A DNA stretch of 64,000 nucleotides from Lichenicola sp964247735 (GCA_964247735.1 CAXTVS010000014.1:5148-69147), one strand, 5' to 3'; positions 35,848 to 44,696 are shown, numbered from the stretch's first letter. The notes: generated by a model not told the origin, from the letters alone. Made by a program: numbers and translations.

Positions 35848-37353
35848 TCAGCTTTCCAGCATGCGGCGGAGCAGCTCGACGTCCTCGGCGAACGCGGTGT
35901 CGACCTCCATCAGCTCGGTCACCCGGCTGACCGCGTGCATGACGGTGGTGTGGTCGCGGTTGCCGAACTTGCGGCCGATCTCGGGCAGGGAGCGGGAGGT
36001 GAGCTGCTTGGCGAGGTACATCGCCACCTGCCGCGGACGCGCCACCGCGCGCGCGCGCCGCGCCGAGCTCATGTCGGTCAGGCGGATGTTCCAGTGCTCC
36101 GACACCTTTCGCTGGATCTCCTCGATGGTCACGCGGCGGTCGTGCGCCTTGAGGATGTCGTGCAGCACCTCCTGGGTCGCGTCCAGGGTCACCGGCCGGC
36201 CGAACAGGTTGGCGTGCGCGATCATGCGATTGAGCGCGCCTTCGAGCTCGCGCACGTTGGTGGTGATCTTGTGCGCGAGGAACTCCAGCACCTTGGGCGG
36301 CACCGCGACGCCGGAGGCCAGCGCCTTGGCTTCCAGGATGGAGATGCGCAGCTCGAAGGTGGTGGCGTGCAGGTCGGCGACCATGCCGCAGCCGAGCCGC
36401 GTGCGCAGGCGGTCCTCCAGCCCGGATAGGTCGGAGGGCGACTTGTCGGCCGACACCACGATCTGCTTGCCGGCGTCGACCAGCGCGTTGAAGGTGTGGA
36501 AGAACTCCTCCTGCGTGTTGTCCTTGCCGATCAGGAACTGCAGGTCGTCGATCATCAGCACGTCGACGGAGCGAAGCTGCTCCTTGAACTCCATCGTCGA
36601 CTGCGAGCGGATCGCGGCGATGAAGCGGTACATGAACTTCTCGGCCGACATGTAGGCGACCGATACCGGGCCGGCGTCGCGCGCCGCGCGGGTCAGCTCG
36701 AGCCCCACCGCGTGCATCAGGTGGGTCTTGCCGAGCCCGACCCCACCGTACAGGAACAACGGGTTGAAGCCGGGGCTGGACGGCCGTTCCGCCACCCGTC
36801 TCGCGCAGGCATAGGCGAACTCGTTCGGCTTGCCGACCACGAAGCCATCAAAGGTGAAGCGCGGGTCGAGCGGTGCCGCGAGGTCGCCGCGCGGCTCCGC
36901 TGTCGGGGCGTGGGAAACAGGCGCGGGTGCGGGTGCGGCCATCTGCACCGGCGCGGCGGGCGGTGCCGACGGTGCCGCTGCCGCCGAGGCGACCGGCGCA
37001 CGAAGTTGCGGCGACAGCATCAGCTCGACGCGGCGGATGGCGGCGATCTCGCCGTTCCACATGGTGCCGAGGCGGTCGCCATACTGGCTGCGCACCCAGT
37101 CGCGCAGGAAGCGGGTCGGCAGGTACAGCGTGATCTCGTCGTGATCGACCGGACCGAGCGTCATCTGCCTCAGCCAGGTATGGTACTCCACCTCCCCGAC
37201 CTCGGCCTGCAGCCGGCTGCAGATGCGTGCCCAGTGCGCTGCCAGCGGGTGGCTGTCGCACGCTTCGGCCGCGTTGCCCGAGCGCTCCGCCACCGTATCG
37301 GTCGAGGTGCCGCTCAGGACACCCGCCTCCTGCCTGCTGGACGTCACGCTCAC
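35848..37353 (-). CDS. dnaA: Chromosomal replication initiator DnaA
   Basis: DnaA (501 residues from the GTG at 37353) opens the replication origin. Domain I is at about 38-110 (WARICSRLQAEVGEVEYHTWL), followed by a long Pro/Ala linker (domain II, about 115-160). The AAA+ domain has Walker A LYGGVGLGKTH at about 201-211 and VLMIDDLQFL as Walker B, and domain IV ends with the DNA-binding GNRDHTTVMHAVSRV near residue 467. The GTG is preferred over frame-consistent upstream codons because that extension is unlike DnaA; a second GTG is two codons downstream. Gene order dnaA-dnaN-recF-gyrB is intact. Confidence 0.97.
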   Translation of the reverse strand: MSVTSSRQEAGVLSGTSTDTVAERSGNAAEACDSHPLAAHWARICSRLQAEVGEVEYHTWLRQMTLGPVDHDEITLYLPTRFLRDWVRSQYGDRLGTMWNGEIAAIRRVELMLSPQLRAPVASAAAAPSAPPAAPVQMAAPAPAPVSHAPTAEPRGDLAAPLDPRFTFDGFVVGKPNEFAYACARRVAERPSSPGFNPLFLYGGVGLGKTHLMHAVGLELTRAARDAGPVSVAYMSAEKFMYRFIAAIRSQSTMEFKEQLRSVDVLMIDDLQFLIGKDNTQEEFFHTFNALVDAGKQIVVSADKSPSDLSGLEDRLRTRLGCGMVADLHATTFELRISILEAKALASGVAVPPKVLEFLAHKITTNVRELEGALNRMIAHANLFGRPVTLDATQEVLHDILKAHDRRVTIEEIQRKVSEHWNIRLTDMSSARRARAVARPRQVAMYLAKQLTSRSLPEIGRKFGNRDHTTVMHAVSRVTELMEVDTAFAEDVELLRRMLES

Positions 37354-37654
37354 CCCACCCGCTCTGTCATTGACGCCAAAGCTCGTTGACGGAGCTGCAT
37401 CCTTGCCAACGTGAGGACGATACGACACAGGCCGCAACAAGCGGCGCGTTCTACCGTGCACAAGCAGGGAGATGCGGTTTTCGCAGCGACCGGTCGGCGT
37501 CATGACCGTTCCGAGACGATAAGCCGCAGAGTCGTGGGTGGCAACGGGAATCTGGACGCGATCCGAAAAGCGCTGACTGCGGCACAGTCAAGATGAAATC
37601 GGCGTTGTCCTAACCCTTGCGCGGCGCGGCATACGCGTGACAAGCGCAACAAAA
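37354..37654. other. Gap between dnaA and rpsT terminator, no gene seen
   Basis: About 300 bases upstream of dnaA. It must contain the dnaA promoter. No copy of the DnaA-box consensus TTATNCACA was found by eye on either strand, nor an AT-rich unwinding element, so this is not an obvious oriC. Short in-frame readings exist but none resembles a protein. Confidence 0.5.
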
Positions 37655-37682
37655 ACGGGCCGCGTGCATGCACGCGGCCCGT
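37648..37682 (-). terminator. Rho-independent terminator of rpsT
   Basis: A perfect 28-base palindrome (37655-37682, arms built on ACGGGCCGCGTGCA) lies 30 bases after the rpsT stop. In the rpsT direction it is followed by a run of five T and then GTTG, the standard intrinsic-terminator layout. It also separates rpsT from dnaA transcription. Confidence 0.85.
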
Positions 37683-37712
37683 TACAACTGTTCCGGTTGA
37701 ACCGGGCAGGGA

Positions 37713-37982
37713 TCAGGCGGCCGCGATCGCCTTGATCCGGGCGGACAGGCGGGAGATCTTGCGCGACACGGTGTTGGCGTGGATCACGCCCTTGCCCGAG
37801 GCGCGCTGCAGCTCCGGCTGCGCGTCACGCAGCGCCGCCGCGGCCTGCTCCTTGTTGCCGGACGCGATCGCCGTCTCGACCTTCTTGATGAAGGTGCGCA
37901 TGCGCGACTTGCGTGCCGCGTTGCGGGCGGTACGGACTTCGGTCTGCCGGATGCGCTTGCGCGCGGATGCGGTGTTCGCCAT
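37713..37982 (-). CDS. rpsT: 30S ribosomal protein S20
   Basis: An 89-residue, strongly basic, helical protein starting MANTASARKRIRQTEVRTARN, the conserved S20 N-terminus, and containing KGVIHANTVSRKISRLSARI in its second half. S20 binds 16S rRNA and helps assemble the small subunit. Single gene with its own terminator, upstream of dnaA as in many alphaproteobacteria. Length and residues are standard, with no insertions. Confidence 0.97.
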   Translation of the reverse strand: MANTASARKRIRQTEVRTARNAARKSRMRTFIKKVETAIASGNKEQAAAALRDAQPELQRASGKGVIHANTVSRKISRLSARIKAIAAA

Positions 37983-38132
37983 GCTTCTCTGTTCACTACG
38001 ACGCGGTCATGGGCCGGGAGCAGCGAATGGGACGAGCATGTCCAGATCGCGGGCGCAACCGGCGAGGGGTCGGTCTTCTAGGACACGATCCCCGGCTGCG
38101 TCAAGCGACGTCACGGTGAGGCGGCGGAGCGC

Positions 38133-38981
38133 TCAGCGCTGCAGCCGCGGGCAGAAGAAGCTGCTTCGTCCGCCCTGCACGATGCGGCCGATCCCGGAAC
38201 AGGCGGGCAGACCGGGACATTCCGGACAGCCCTCCCCGGTGCGGCCGTAGACGCGCCAGGCGTGCTGGAAGAAGCCGAGCTCCCCGTCCGGCTGCACGTA
38301 GTCGCGCAGGCTGGACCCCCCCGCCGCGATCGCCTCCTCCAGCACCGCGCGGATCGCGGCGACCAGCCGTTCGACTGCCGCCCTGCCGACGCCGCCCGCG
38401 TCCCGCTCAGGCGACAACCGGGCGCGGAACAGGGCCTCGCACACGTAGATGTTGCCGAGGCCCGCCACCACGCGCTGGTCCAGCAGCGCCGCCTTGAGGC
38501 TGGTCCGACGACCGGCCAGCGCCGCCGCCAGCACCGCCGGGCCGAACCCCGGCTCCAGCGGCTCCGGACCCAGTCCGGTCAGCAGGCGGTGCGCGTCCTC
38601 CGACGCGGTCGGCAGCAGGTCGATCGCCCCGAACCGGCGCGGGTCGACCAGGCCGAACCGGCAGCCCTGCTCGGTCTCGATCACCACGTGCTCGTGCCGT
38701 CCCACCACCACCGGCACCGCAGGGTCGAGCCGGAGGAGGTTGACGCGGCCCGACATGCCGAGATGCAGCAGCATGCTGTCGCCACCGTCCAGGCGCATCA
38801 GGATGTACTTGCCCCGGCGCCGGAAGCCCTCCACCCGCGCGCCGCGCAGCCGGTCGGCCAGCCCGGGCGGCATAGGCCAGCGCAGGTCCGGCCGGCGCAT
38901 CTCGGCGCGGATGATGGTGTGCCCCTCGAGATGCGCCCGCATCCCGCGCATCACGGTCTCGACTTCTGGGAGTTCCGGCAT
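38133..38981 (-). CDS. mutM: Formamidopyrimidine-DNA glycosylase (MutM/Fpg) with altered zinc finger
   Basis: MutM (282 residues) excises 8-oxoguanine and formamidopyrimidines. The N-terminal MPELPEVETVMRG supplies the catalytic Pro (after Met removal) and Glu. The Lys of GKYILM, the LLHLGMSGR strand and the helix-two-turn-helix NIYVCEALFRARLSP are all present. The C-terminal zinc finger is unusual: cysteines are at 252, 255, 261 and 277, whereas the canonical fourth cysteine is replaced by Leu280 in FFCPRLQR. Zinc may be bound with the extra Cys261 or not at all. Divergent from ubiE across 29 bases. Confidence 0.95.
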   Translation of the reverse strand: MPELPEVETVMRGMRAHLEGHTIIRAEMRRPDLRWPMPPGLADRLRGARVEGFRRRGKYILMRLDGGDSMLLHLGMSGRVNLLRLDPAVPVVVGRHEHVVIETEQGCRFGLVDPRRFGAIDLLPTASEDAHRLLTGLGPEPLEPGFGPAVLAAALAGRRTSLKAALLDQRVVAGLGNIYVCEALFRARLSPERDAGGVGRAAVERLVAAIRAVLEEAIAAGGSSLRDYVQPDGELGFFQHAWRVYGRTGEGCPECPGLPACSGIGRIVQGGRSSFFCPRLQR

Positions 38982-39010
38982 CGCTCGCCCGCACGCTATA
39001 CCGGGACCCC

Positions 39011-39772
39011 ATGAGCGACAATCCGCCGACCGCCGCCTCCCCCACCACCGATTTCGGCTTCCGGGACGTGCCGCTGCACCAGAAGAAGCCGATGGTGCGC
39101 GCCGTGTTCGACAGCGTGGCGCCCCGATACGACCTGATGAACGACCTGATGTCGCTCGGCATCCACCGCGCCTGGAAGCGTGCCTTGGTGGCCGCGTTGG
39201 CGCCACGGCCGTCCCTGGCCCTGCTCGATCTCGCCGGTGGCACCGGGGACATCAGCTTCGGCTGGCTGCGCGGCGGCGGCGGTCCCGCGATCCTGTCCGA
39301 CATCAACGCCAGCATGCTGGCGGTCGGCCACACGCGGGCGGTGGAGAACGCCCTGATCGGCCGTCTCCGCTTCCTGGTGGCCGACGCCGAGCGCCTGCCG
39401 CTCCCCGACCGCAGCGTCGACCGGGTGTCGATCGCGTTCGGCCTGCGCAACTGCACCGACAAGGGGGCGGTGCTGTCCGAGGCACGGCGCGTGCTGAGGC
39501 CGGGCGGACGGTTCTTCTGCCTGGAGTTCTCCCGCGTGCAGGTGGCAGCACTGGCGCCGCTCTACCGTGCCTGGTCGTTCGGCGTGCTGCCGCGTCTGGG
39601 CCAGGCGGTCGCGGGCGACGCGGCCAGCTACCGATACCTGGCAGAGAGCATCGCCAAGTTCCCCGACCAGCAGGTCCTGGCGCAGATGCTGCGCGACGCC
39701 GGCCTCGCCCGGGTCGCGGTGCAGAACCTGTCCGGCGGGATCGCCGCGATCCATTCCGGCTGGCGCCTGTGA
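39011..39772 (+). CDS. ubiE: Ubiquinone/menaquinone biosynthesis C-methyltransferase UbiE
   Basis: UbiE (253 residues) methylates the quinone ring during ubiquinone synthesis. Family motif VRAVFDSVAPRYDLMNDLMS appears near residue 30, the SAM site ALLDLAGGTGDIS near 70 and the UbiE-typical FGLRNCTDKGAVL and RRVLRPGGRF later. The C-terminus GIAAIHSGWRL is standard. The stop overlaps the coaBC start by GTGA, so they are coupled. The ubiquinone kinase-like gene ubiB, often found between these two in alphaproteobacteria, is absent here. Confidence 0.97.
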   Translation: MSDNPPTAASPTTDFGFRDVPLHQKKPMVRAVFDSVAPRYDLMNDLMSLGIHRAWKRALVAALAPRPSLALLDLAGGTGDISFGWLRGGGGPAILSDINASMLAVGHTRAVENALIGRLRFLVADAERLPLPDRSVDRVSIAFGLRNCTDKGAVLSEARRVLRPGGRFFCLEFSRVQVAALAPLYRAWSFGVLPRLGQAVAGDAASYRYLAESIAKFPDQQVLAQMLRDAGLARVAVQNLSGGIAAIHSGWRL

Positions 39773-41037
39773 TCCAGGCTCCTGCGATCCCGGCCATCGA
39801 CCCGCTGCACGGGCGGCGCGTGCTGCTGATCGTCAGCGGCGGGATCGCCGCCTACAAGGCGCTGGAGCTGGTCCGGCTGCTGACCGGCCGCGGCTGCGCG
39901 GTGCGCTGCGTGCTGACCGCGAACGGCGCCCAGTTCGTCACCCCGCTCAGCCTGCAGGCGCTGAGCGGCGAGCCGGTGCACACCACGCTCTGGTCGCTCA
40001 CCGACGAGAGCGAGATGGGTCACATCGCCCTGTCGCGCTCCGCCGACCTAGTGGTGGTGTGCCCGGCCTCCGCCGACATCCTGGCGCAGATGGCAGCCGG
40101 CCTGGCATCGGACCTCGCCACCACCCTGCTGCTCGCCACCGATACCCCGGTCCTGGCGGCGCCGGCGATGAACGTGCGGATGTGGGAGCATCCCGCCACG
40201 ACGGCCAACATCGCCACCCTGCGCGCCCGCGGCATCCACGTGGTCGGCCCGGACGAGGGCGTGATGGCCTGCAACGAGTTCGGGCCCGGCCGCCTGTCCG
40301 AGCCGCCGGCGATCCTGGATGCGATCGCCGCCTTGCTGTCGGACAACCGGGTGCCGCAGGACCTCCTCGGCCGGCACGCCCTGGTCACCGCCGGCCCCAC
40401 CCACGAGCCGATCGACCCGGTGCGCTACCTGGCCAATCGCAGCAGCGGCCGGCAGGGCTACGCCATCGCCGCCGCCCTCGCCGCGCGCGGCGCACGGGTC
40501 ACCCTGGTCAGCGGCCCGACCGCATTGCCGGCGCCCGTCGGCGTCGCCCGCGTCGCCGTGGAGACCGGCCGCGAGATGCTGGCTGCCTGCGAGGCGGCGG
40601 GCTGCGCCGACATCGCGGTGCTTACCGCCGCGGTGGCCGACTGGCGCGCCGCGTCGCCGAGCCCGTCCAAGCTGAAGAAGCGGCCCGGCCAGGACACGCT
40701 GTCGCTGGACCTGGCGCTCAACCCGGACATCCTCGCCCTGCTGTCGAGGGCAGGCCCGAACCGCCCGGCGCTGGTGGTCGGCTTCGCGGCCGAGACAGAG
40801 GCGCTGCTGGAGCACGCGTGCGCCAAGCGGGTCGCCAAGAACTGCGACTGGATCGTCGCCAACGACGTCGGCACGGCCGGAGGCGCGGAGACCGGCGTCA
40901 TGGGCGGCCTGCACAACCAGGTCCACGTCGTCAGCGCGGCCGGCATCGAGACCTGGCCGCGCCTGGACAAGACCGAGGTCGGAATCCGCCTCGCCGCGCG
41001 CATCGCGATGTCGCTGGCCGACGGCTCCGTATCATGA
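39769..41037 (+). CDS. coaBC: Bifunctional phosphopantothenoylcysteine decarboxylase / phosphopantothenate-cysteine ligase
   Basis: CoaBC (422 residues) catalyses two steps of coenzyme A synthesis. The N-terminal FMN-dependent decarboxylase shows VLLIVSGGIAAYKALEL, the catalytic-His region MGHIALSRSADL and PAMNVRMWEHPA. The C-terminal ligase begins near residue 200 with LVTAGPTHEPIDPVRYLANRS and contains LTAAVADWR and LKKRPG. The GTG start at 39769 overlaps the ubiE stop and gives the conserved short lead before GRRVLLIVSGG. It is coupled by ATGA to dut. Confidence 0.97.
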   Translation: MIQAPAIPAIDPLHGRRVLLIVSGGIAAYKALELVRLLTGRGCAVRCVLTANGAQFVTPLSLQALSGEPVHTTLWSLTDESEMGHIALSRSADLVVVCPASADILAQMAAGLASDLATTLLLATDTPVLAAPAMNVRMWEHPATTANIATLRARGIHVVGPDEGVMACNEFGPGRLSEPPAILDAIAALLSDNRVPQDLLGRHALVTAGPTHEPIDPVRYLANRSSGRQGYAIAAALAARGARVTLVSGPTALPAPVGVARVAVETGREMLAACEAAGCADIAVLTAAVADWRAASPSPSKLKKRPGQDTLSLDLALNPDILALLSRAGPNRPALVVGFAAETEALLEHACAKRVAKNCDWIVANDVGTAGGAETGVMGGLHNQVHVVSAAGIETWPRLDKTEVGIRLAARIAMSLADGSVS

Positions 41038-41555
41038 CCGCGCCCGTCCGCGCCATCCACGTACGCCGCCTGCCGCATGCCGAAGGCCTGCCCCTGCCAT
41101 CCTATGCCACCGCGGGTGCCGCCGGGATGGACCTGCTCGCCGCGGTGGCGGAGACCGTGATGCTGGCACCGGGCGAACGGGTGCTGGTGCCGACCGGGCT
41201 GGCGATGGCGCTGCCGCCCGGGCACGAGCTGCAGATCAGGCCCCGCTCCGGCCTCGCGCTGCGGCACGGCATCGTCCTGCCCAACGCGCCGGGCACGATC
41301 GACGAGGATTACCGCGGCGAGCTCCAGGTCATCGTCATGAACGCGGGGAACGCGCCGTTCGCCATCGAGCGCGGGATGCGCATCGCCCAGGCGGTGCTGT
41401 CGCCGGTGCTCCGGGCCGAGTGGCAGGAGGTCGAGGCGCTGGACGGCACGGTGCGTGCGGAGGCCGGCTTCGGCAGCACCGGCTTCGGCAGCACCGGCCC
41501 CGATGGCGGTCGTCGCGCAACCGTCACGACAGTCCCGTCTGGCGACGCATCCTGA
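41034..41555 (+). CDS. dut: dUTP diphosphatase with duplicated motif V
   Basis: Dut (173 residues) hydrolyses dUTP to dUMP, keeping uracil out of DNA and supplying dTMP synthesis. The trimeric-dUTPase motifs are in order: AGMDLLA (motif I), RPRSGLALRHG (II), PGTIDEDYRGEL (III), RIAQAVL (IV) and the C-terminal glycine-rich motif V. Motif V appears twice in tandem: GFGST at 145-149 is repeated as GFGSTG at 150-155. A further 18 residues follow, where most homologues end soon after motif V. The start overlaps coaBC by ATGA. Confidence 0.96.
   Translation: MTAPVRAIHVRRLPHAEGLPLPSYATAGAAGMDLLAAVAETVMLAPGERVLVPTGLAMALPPGHELQIRPRSGLALRHGIVLPNAPGTIDEDYRGELQVIVMNAGNAPFAIERGMRIAQAVLSPVLRAEWQEVEALDGTVRAEAGFGSTGFGSTGPDGGRRATVTTVPSGDAS
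41466..41495 (+). repeat. dut: Perfect 15-base tandem duplication inside dut
   Basis: Two adjacent identical copies of GGCTTCGGCAGCACC (41466-41480 and 41481-41495) encode the doubled GFGST of motif V. Identity at third positions indicates a recent slip-type duplication. Confidence 0.9.
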
Positions 41556-41608
41556 GGTAGGGTAAAGCCGGCCCATCATGAACAGGAACGCCGACTGAGG
41601 GGGGCTCC

Positions 41609-43348
41609 ATGCTGCCAATGCGCTTCGTCGCCATGCGCGTCCCGGCCAACGCCTCCGTCCAGACCCGTCCCAACTTGTTCGACTTCGTGGCCATCCTGGT
41701 GATGCTGGGCCTGGCGCTGGCGTTCGGCAGCATCGCCCGTCACACCCTGGCCCCGTTGTCGGCGCCCGGCGCCAACGAGATCCACCTCCAGGCCGCCTAC
41801 CTGCCCGGCTACGCGGTGCGCACCACGCTGCGCATGTTCGCGGCCCTGGCGTTGTCGCTGCTGTTCACCTTCACCTATCCGGTGTGGGCGGCGAAGAGCC
41901 GCCGTGCCGGCGCGCTCCTGATCCCGATCCTCGACATTCTGCAGTCGGTGCCGATCCTGGGCATCCTGACCTTCACGGTGGTGTTCTTCATGGGCCTGTT
42001 CCCGGGGCGCGTGCTGGGCGCGGAGCTGGCGGTGATCTTCGCCATCTTCACCGGCCAGGCCTGGAACATGGCGTTCAGCATGTACCAGTCGCTGAAGACG
42101 GTGCCGGCCGACCTGGAGGAGGTGTCGCGCGGCTTCGGCCTGTCCGCCTGGCAGCGCTTCTGGCGGCTTGAGGTGCCCTACGCCATGCCGGGGCTGGTGT
42201 GGAACACCATGATGTCCATGTCCGGGGGCTGGTTCATGCTGGTGGCGGCCGAAGCCTTCACCGTCGGCGGCACCGCCGTCACCCTTCCCGGCATCGGCGC
42301 CTTCATCTCGGTCGCGATCGTGCAGCACGACATCGTCGCCGTGTTCGAGGCGATCCTGACCATGCTGGTGGTGATCCTGCTCTACGACCAGCTGCTGTTC
42401 CGGCCGCTGGTGGCCTGGTCGGCGCGGTTCCGCTTCGAGACCACCGCCGGTGCGGTCGCGGAGGACCCGTGGATGCTGGCCCTGCTGCGCCGCACCCGCC
42501 TGCTGAACCGCATCAGCCGGCTGTTCGCCGACATGCTGACGACCGTGGGCGGCCTGCCGCTTGGGCCCCGGCCGTCGGCGCAGCGGCGCAACCTGGTGCC
42601 CAGGCGGCTCGGCGACGGGCTGTGGTTCTCGCTGCTGGTCCTGACGGCAGCGGTTGCCGCCTGGCAGGTGACGCTCTACGCCCGGGCCAACTTCAGCCTG
42701 GTCGAGATCGGCCACGTGGTGCTGCTCGGCGCCTATACCCTGACCCGGGTGGTGCTGATGATCGCGCTGGCGACGGTGGTCTGGGTGCCGATCGGCGTCT
42801 GGCTCGGCCTGCGCCCGGTCTGGGCGCGGCGGGCGCAGCCGGTGGCGCAGTTCATGGCCGCGTTCCCGGCCAACCTGTTCTACCCGATCTTCGTGATCGC
42901 GATCGTGCACTACCACCTGAGCAGCAACGTGTGGCTGACCCCGCTGATGATCCTGGGCACGCAATGGTACATCCTGTTCAACGTGATCGCCGGCACCGCG
43001 GCCTTCCCCGGCGACCTGCTGGAAGCGGCACGCAACTTCCAGATCGGCGGCTGGCGCTGGTGGCTGCGCGTGATGCTGCCGGGCATCTTCCCGTACTACG
43101 TCACCGGCGCGCTGACCGCCTCGGGCGGCGCCTGGAACGCCGCCATCGTGTCGGAGATCGCCAGCTGGGGCCACACCACCCTGATCGCGTCGGGGCTCGG
43201 CAGCTACATCCAGCAGGCGACCAACGCCGGCGCCACGGCCCGGGTGGCGCTCGGCGTGGTGGTGATGTCCCTGTTCGTGGTGGTGTTCAACCGTCTGGTC
43301 TGGCGTCCGATGTACGCCTTCGCCGCCCGTCGCCTGACCTTCGCCTGA
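41609..43348 (+). CDS. Fused double ABC permease, NitT/TauT type
   Basis: A 579-residue inner-membrane protein made of two binding-protein-dependent permease halves. The first half carries the cytoplasmic EAA-type loop LEEVSRGFGLSAWQRFWRLEVPYAMPG near residue 170 and the second LLEAARNFQIGGWRWWLRVMLPGIFP near 475. Each half has about six membrane segments. This fold belongs to the nitrate/sulfonate/taurine group. The ATPase gene follows after ten bases. A GAGGGGGG ribosome-binding site lies just before the ATG. No substrate-binding protein is nearby, so the cargo is unknown and the second-half partner may be encoded elsewhere. Confidence 0.93.
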   Translation: MLPMRFVAMRVPANASVQTRPNLFDFVAILVMLGLALAFGSIARHTLAPLSAPGANEIHLQAAYLPGYAVRTTLRMFAALALSLLFTFTYPVWAAKSRRAGALLIPILDILQSVPILGILTFTVVFFMGLFPGRVLGAELAVIFAIFTGQAWNMAFSMYQSLKTVPADLEEVSRGFGLSAWQRFWRLEVPYAMPGLVWNTMMSMSGGWFMLVAAEAFTVGGTAVTLPGIGAFISVAIVQHDIVAVFEAILTMLVVILLYDQLLFRPLVAWSARFRFETTAGAVAEDPWMLALLRRTRLLNRISRLFADMLTTVGGLPLGPRPSAQRRNLVPRRLGDGLWFSLLVLTAAVAAWQVTLYARANFSLVEIGHVVLLGAYTLTRVVLMIALATVVWVPIGVWLGLRPVWARRAQPVAQFMAAFPANLFYPIFVIAIVHYHLSSNVWLTPLMILGTQWYILFNVIAGTAAFPGDLLEAARNFQIGGWRWWLRVMLPGIFPYYVTGALTASGGAWNAAIVSEIASWGHTTLIASGLGSYIQQATNAGATARVALGVVVMSLFVVVFNRLVWRPMYAFAARRLTFA

Positions 43349-43358
43349 GGACGTGACG

Positions 43359-44696
43359 ATGGACACCACGCCTCAATTCGCGGCGTCGCCGCAGGCCGCC
43401 GACGACGAGCTGATCCGCATCCGCAACTGCCGCCAGTCCTACCACAAGGAAAGCAGCGCCGACCTGGTGGTGCTGGACGACGTCGACCTCACCCTGACCG
43501 CGGGCGAGATCGTCGGCCTGCTGGGCCGCTCGGGCTCGGGCAAGTCGACCCTGCTGCGGATCGCGTCCGGCCTGCTCCGCCCCACCTCCGGCGAGGTGAC
43601 CTGGCGCGGCGTGCCGCTGCGCGGGCCGGCGCCCGGCGTCGCCATGGTGTTCCAGAGCTTCGCCCTGTTCCCCTGGCTCACCGTGCAGGCCAACGTCGAG
43701 CTGGGCCTGGAGGCCAAGGGGGTTGCCCGCGCCGAGCGCGAGCGGCTGGCCGAGGAGGCGATCGACCTGATCGGCCTCGGCGGCTACGAGAACGCCTACC
43801 CGAAGGAGCTGTCCGGCGGCATGCGACAGCGCGTCGGCCTGGCCCGGGCGCTGGTGGTGCATCCCGACCTGCTGCTGATGGACGAGCCGTTCTCGGCGCT
43901 GGACGTTCTTACCGCGGAGAACCTGCGTACCGACCTGATCGAGCTGTGGTCGGAGAAGAAGCTGCCGGTGAAGGCGGTGCTGATCGTCACCCACAACATC
44001 GAGGAGAGCGTGCTGATGTGCGACCGCATCCTCGTGTTCTCGTCCAACCCCGGCCGCGTCGCGCACGAGCTGCTTGTGCCGTTCCCGCACCCGCGCAACC
44101 GGCACGATCCCGCCTTCCGCCTGTTCGTGGACCGCATCTACGGGCTGATGACCCGCCGGGAAACGCCGGCGATCGACGCCGCCGCGGCCAAGCCGGGCTC
44201 GGCCTTCAACCAGGCGCTGCCGGAGCTGCCGATGAACCTGATGGCAGGCCTGATGGAAACGCTGGCCGAGCAGCCGTATCGCGGCCGGGCCGACCTGCCG
44301 CTGCTGGCGGGCTCGCTGCAGCTGGAGCTGGACGACCTGCTGCCGCTCGGCGAGAGCCTGCAGATGCTGAAGTTCGCCGAGCTGGAGGAAGGCGACATCC
44401 GCCTCACCGCCGAGGGCCTGCGCTTCGTCCAGGGCGAGCTGGACGAGCGCAAGCGGATCCTCGGCGCCAGCCTGATGAAGAACCTCGCGGTGGTGCCGGC
44501 GATCCGCCAGGTGCTGGACGAGCGCTGGAACCACCGCGCGCGCGCCGAGCGCTTCCGCGACGAGTTGGAGGACCACATGTCGCCGGACTACGCGCGGCGG
44601 ACCCTGCAAACGGTGATCGGCTGGGCCCGCTACGCCGAGCTGTTCGACTTCGACGAAGAGGCCGACCAGTTCTTCCTCGACGAGGACGACGACTGA
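43359..44696 (+). CDS. ABC transporter ATP-binding protein with C-terminal AAA-associated domain
   Basis: A 445-residue ATPase. The nucleotide-binding domain spans about 15-255: Walker A GLLGRSGSGKST, Q-loop MVFQSFALFPW, signature LSGGMRQRVGLARAL, Walker B LLLMDEPFSALD and switch His in VTHNIEES. The remaining 190 residues (NLMAGLMETLAEQPYRGRADLPLL and later) form the AAA-associated C-terminal domain seen in a subset of NitT/TauT-type ATPases, ending in an acidic tail. The ATG at 43359 has GAGGA eight bases before; the GTG at 43353 is too close to it. Pairs with the fused permease. Convergent with msrA, six bases apart. Confidence 0.93.
   Translation: MDTTPQFAASPQAADDELIRIRNCRQSYHKESSADLVVLDDVDLTLTAGEIVGLLGRSGSGKSTLLRIASGLLRPTSGEVTWRGVPLRGPAPGVAMVFQSFALFPWLTVQANVELGLEAKGVARAERERLAEEAIDLIGLGGYENAYPKELSGGMRQRVGLARALVVHPDLLLMDEPFSALDVLTAENLRTDLIELWSEKKLPVKAVLIVTHNIEESVLMCDRILVFSSNPGRVAHELLVPFPHPRNRHDPAFRLFVDRIYGLMTRRETPAIDAAAAKPGSAFNQALPELPMNLMAGLMETLAEQPYRGRADLPLLAGSLQLELDDLLPLGESLQMLKFAELEEGDIRLTAEGLRFVQGELDERKRILGASLMKNLAVVPAIRQVLDERWNHRARAERFRDELEDHMSPDYARRTLQTVIGWARYAELFDFDEEADQFFLDEDDD

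Noticed and set aside
37435..37460. Possible DnaA box near GTGCACAAG
   Set aside because: Only about six of nine consensus positions match, and there is no cluster of similar sites.
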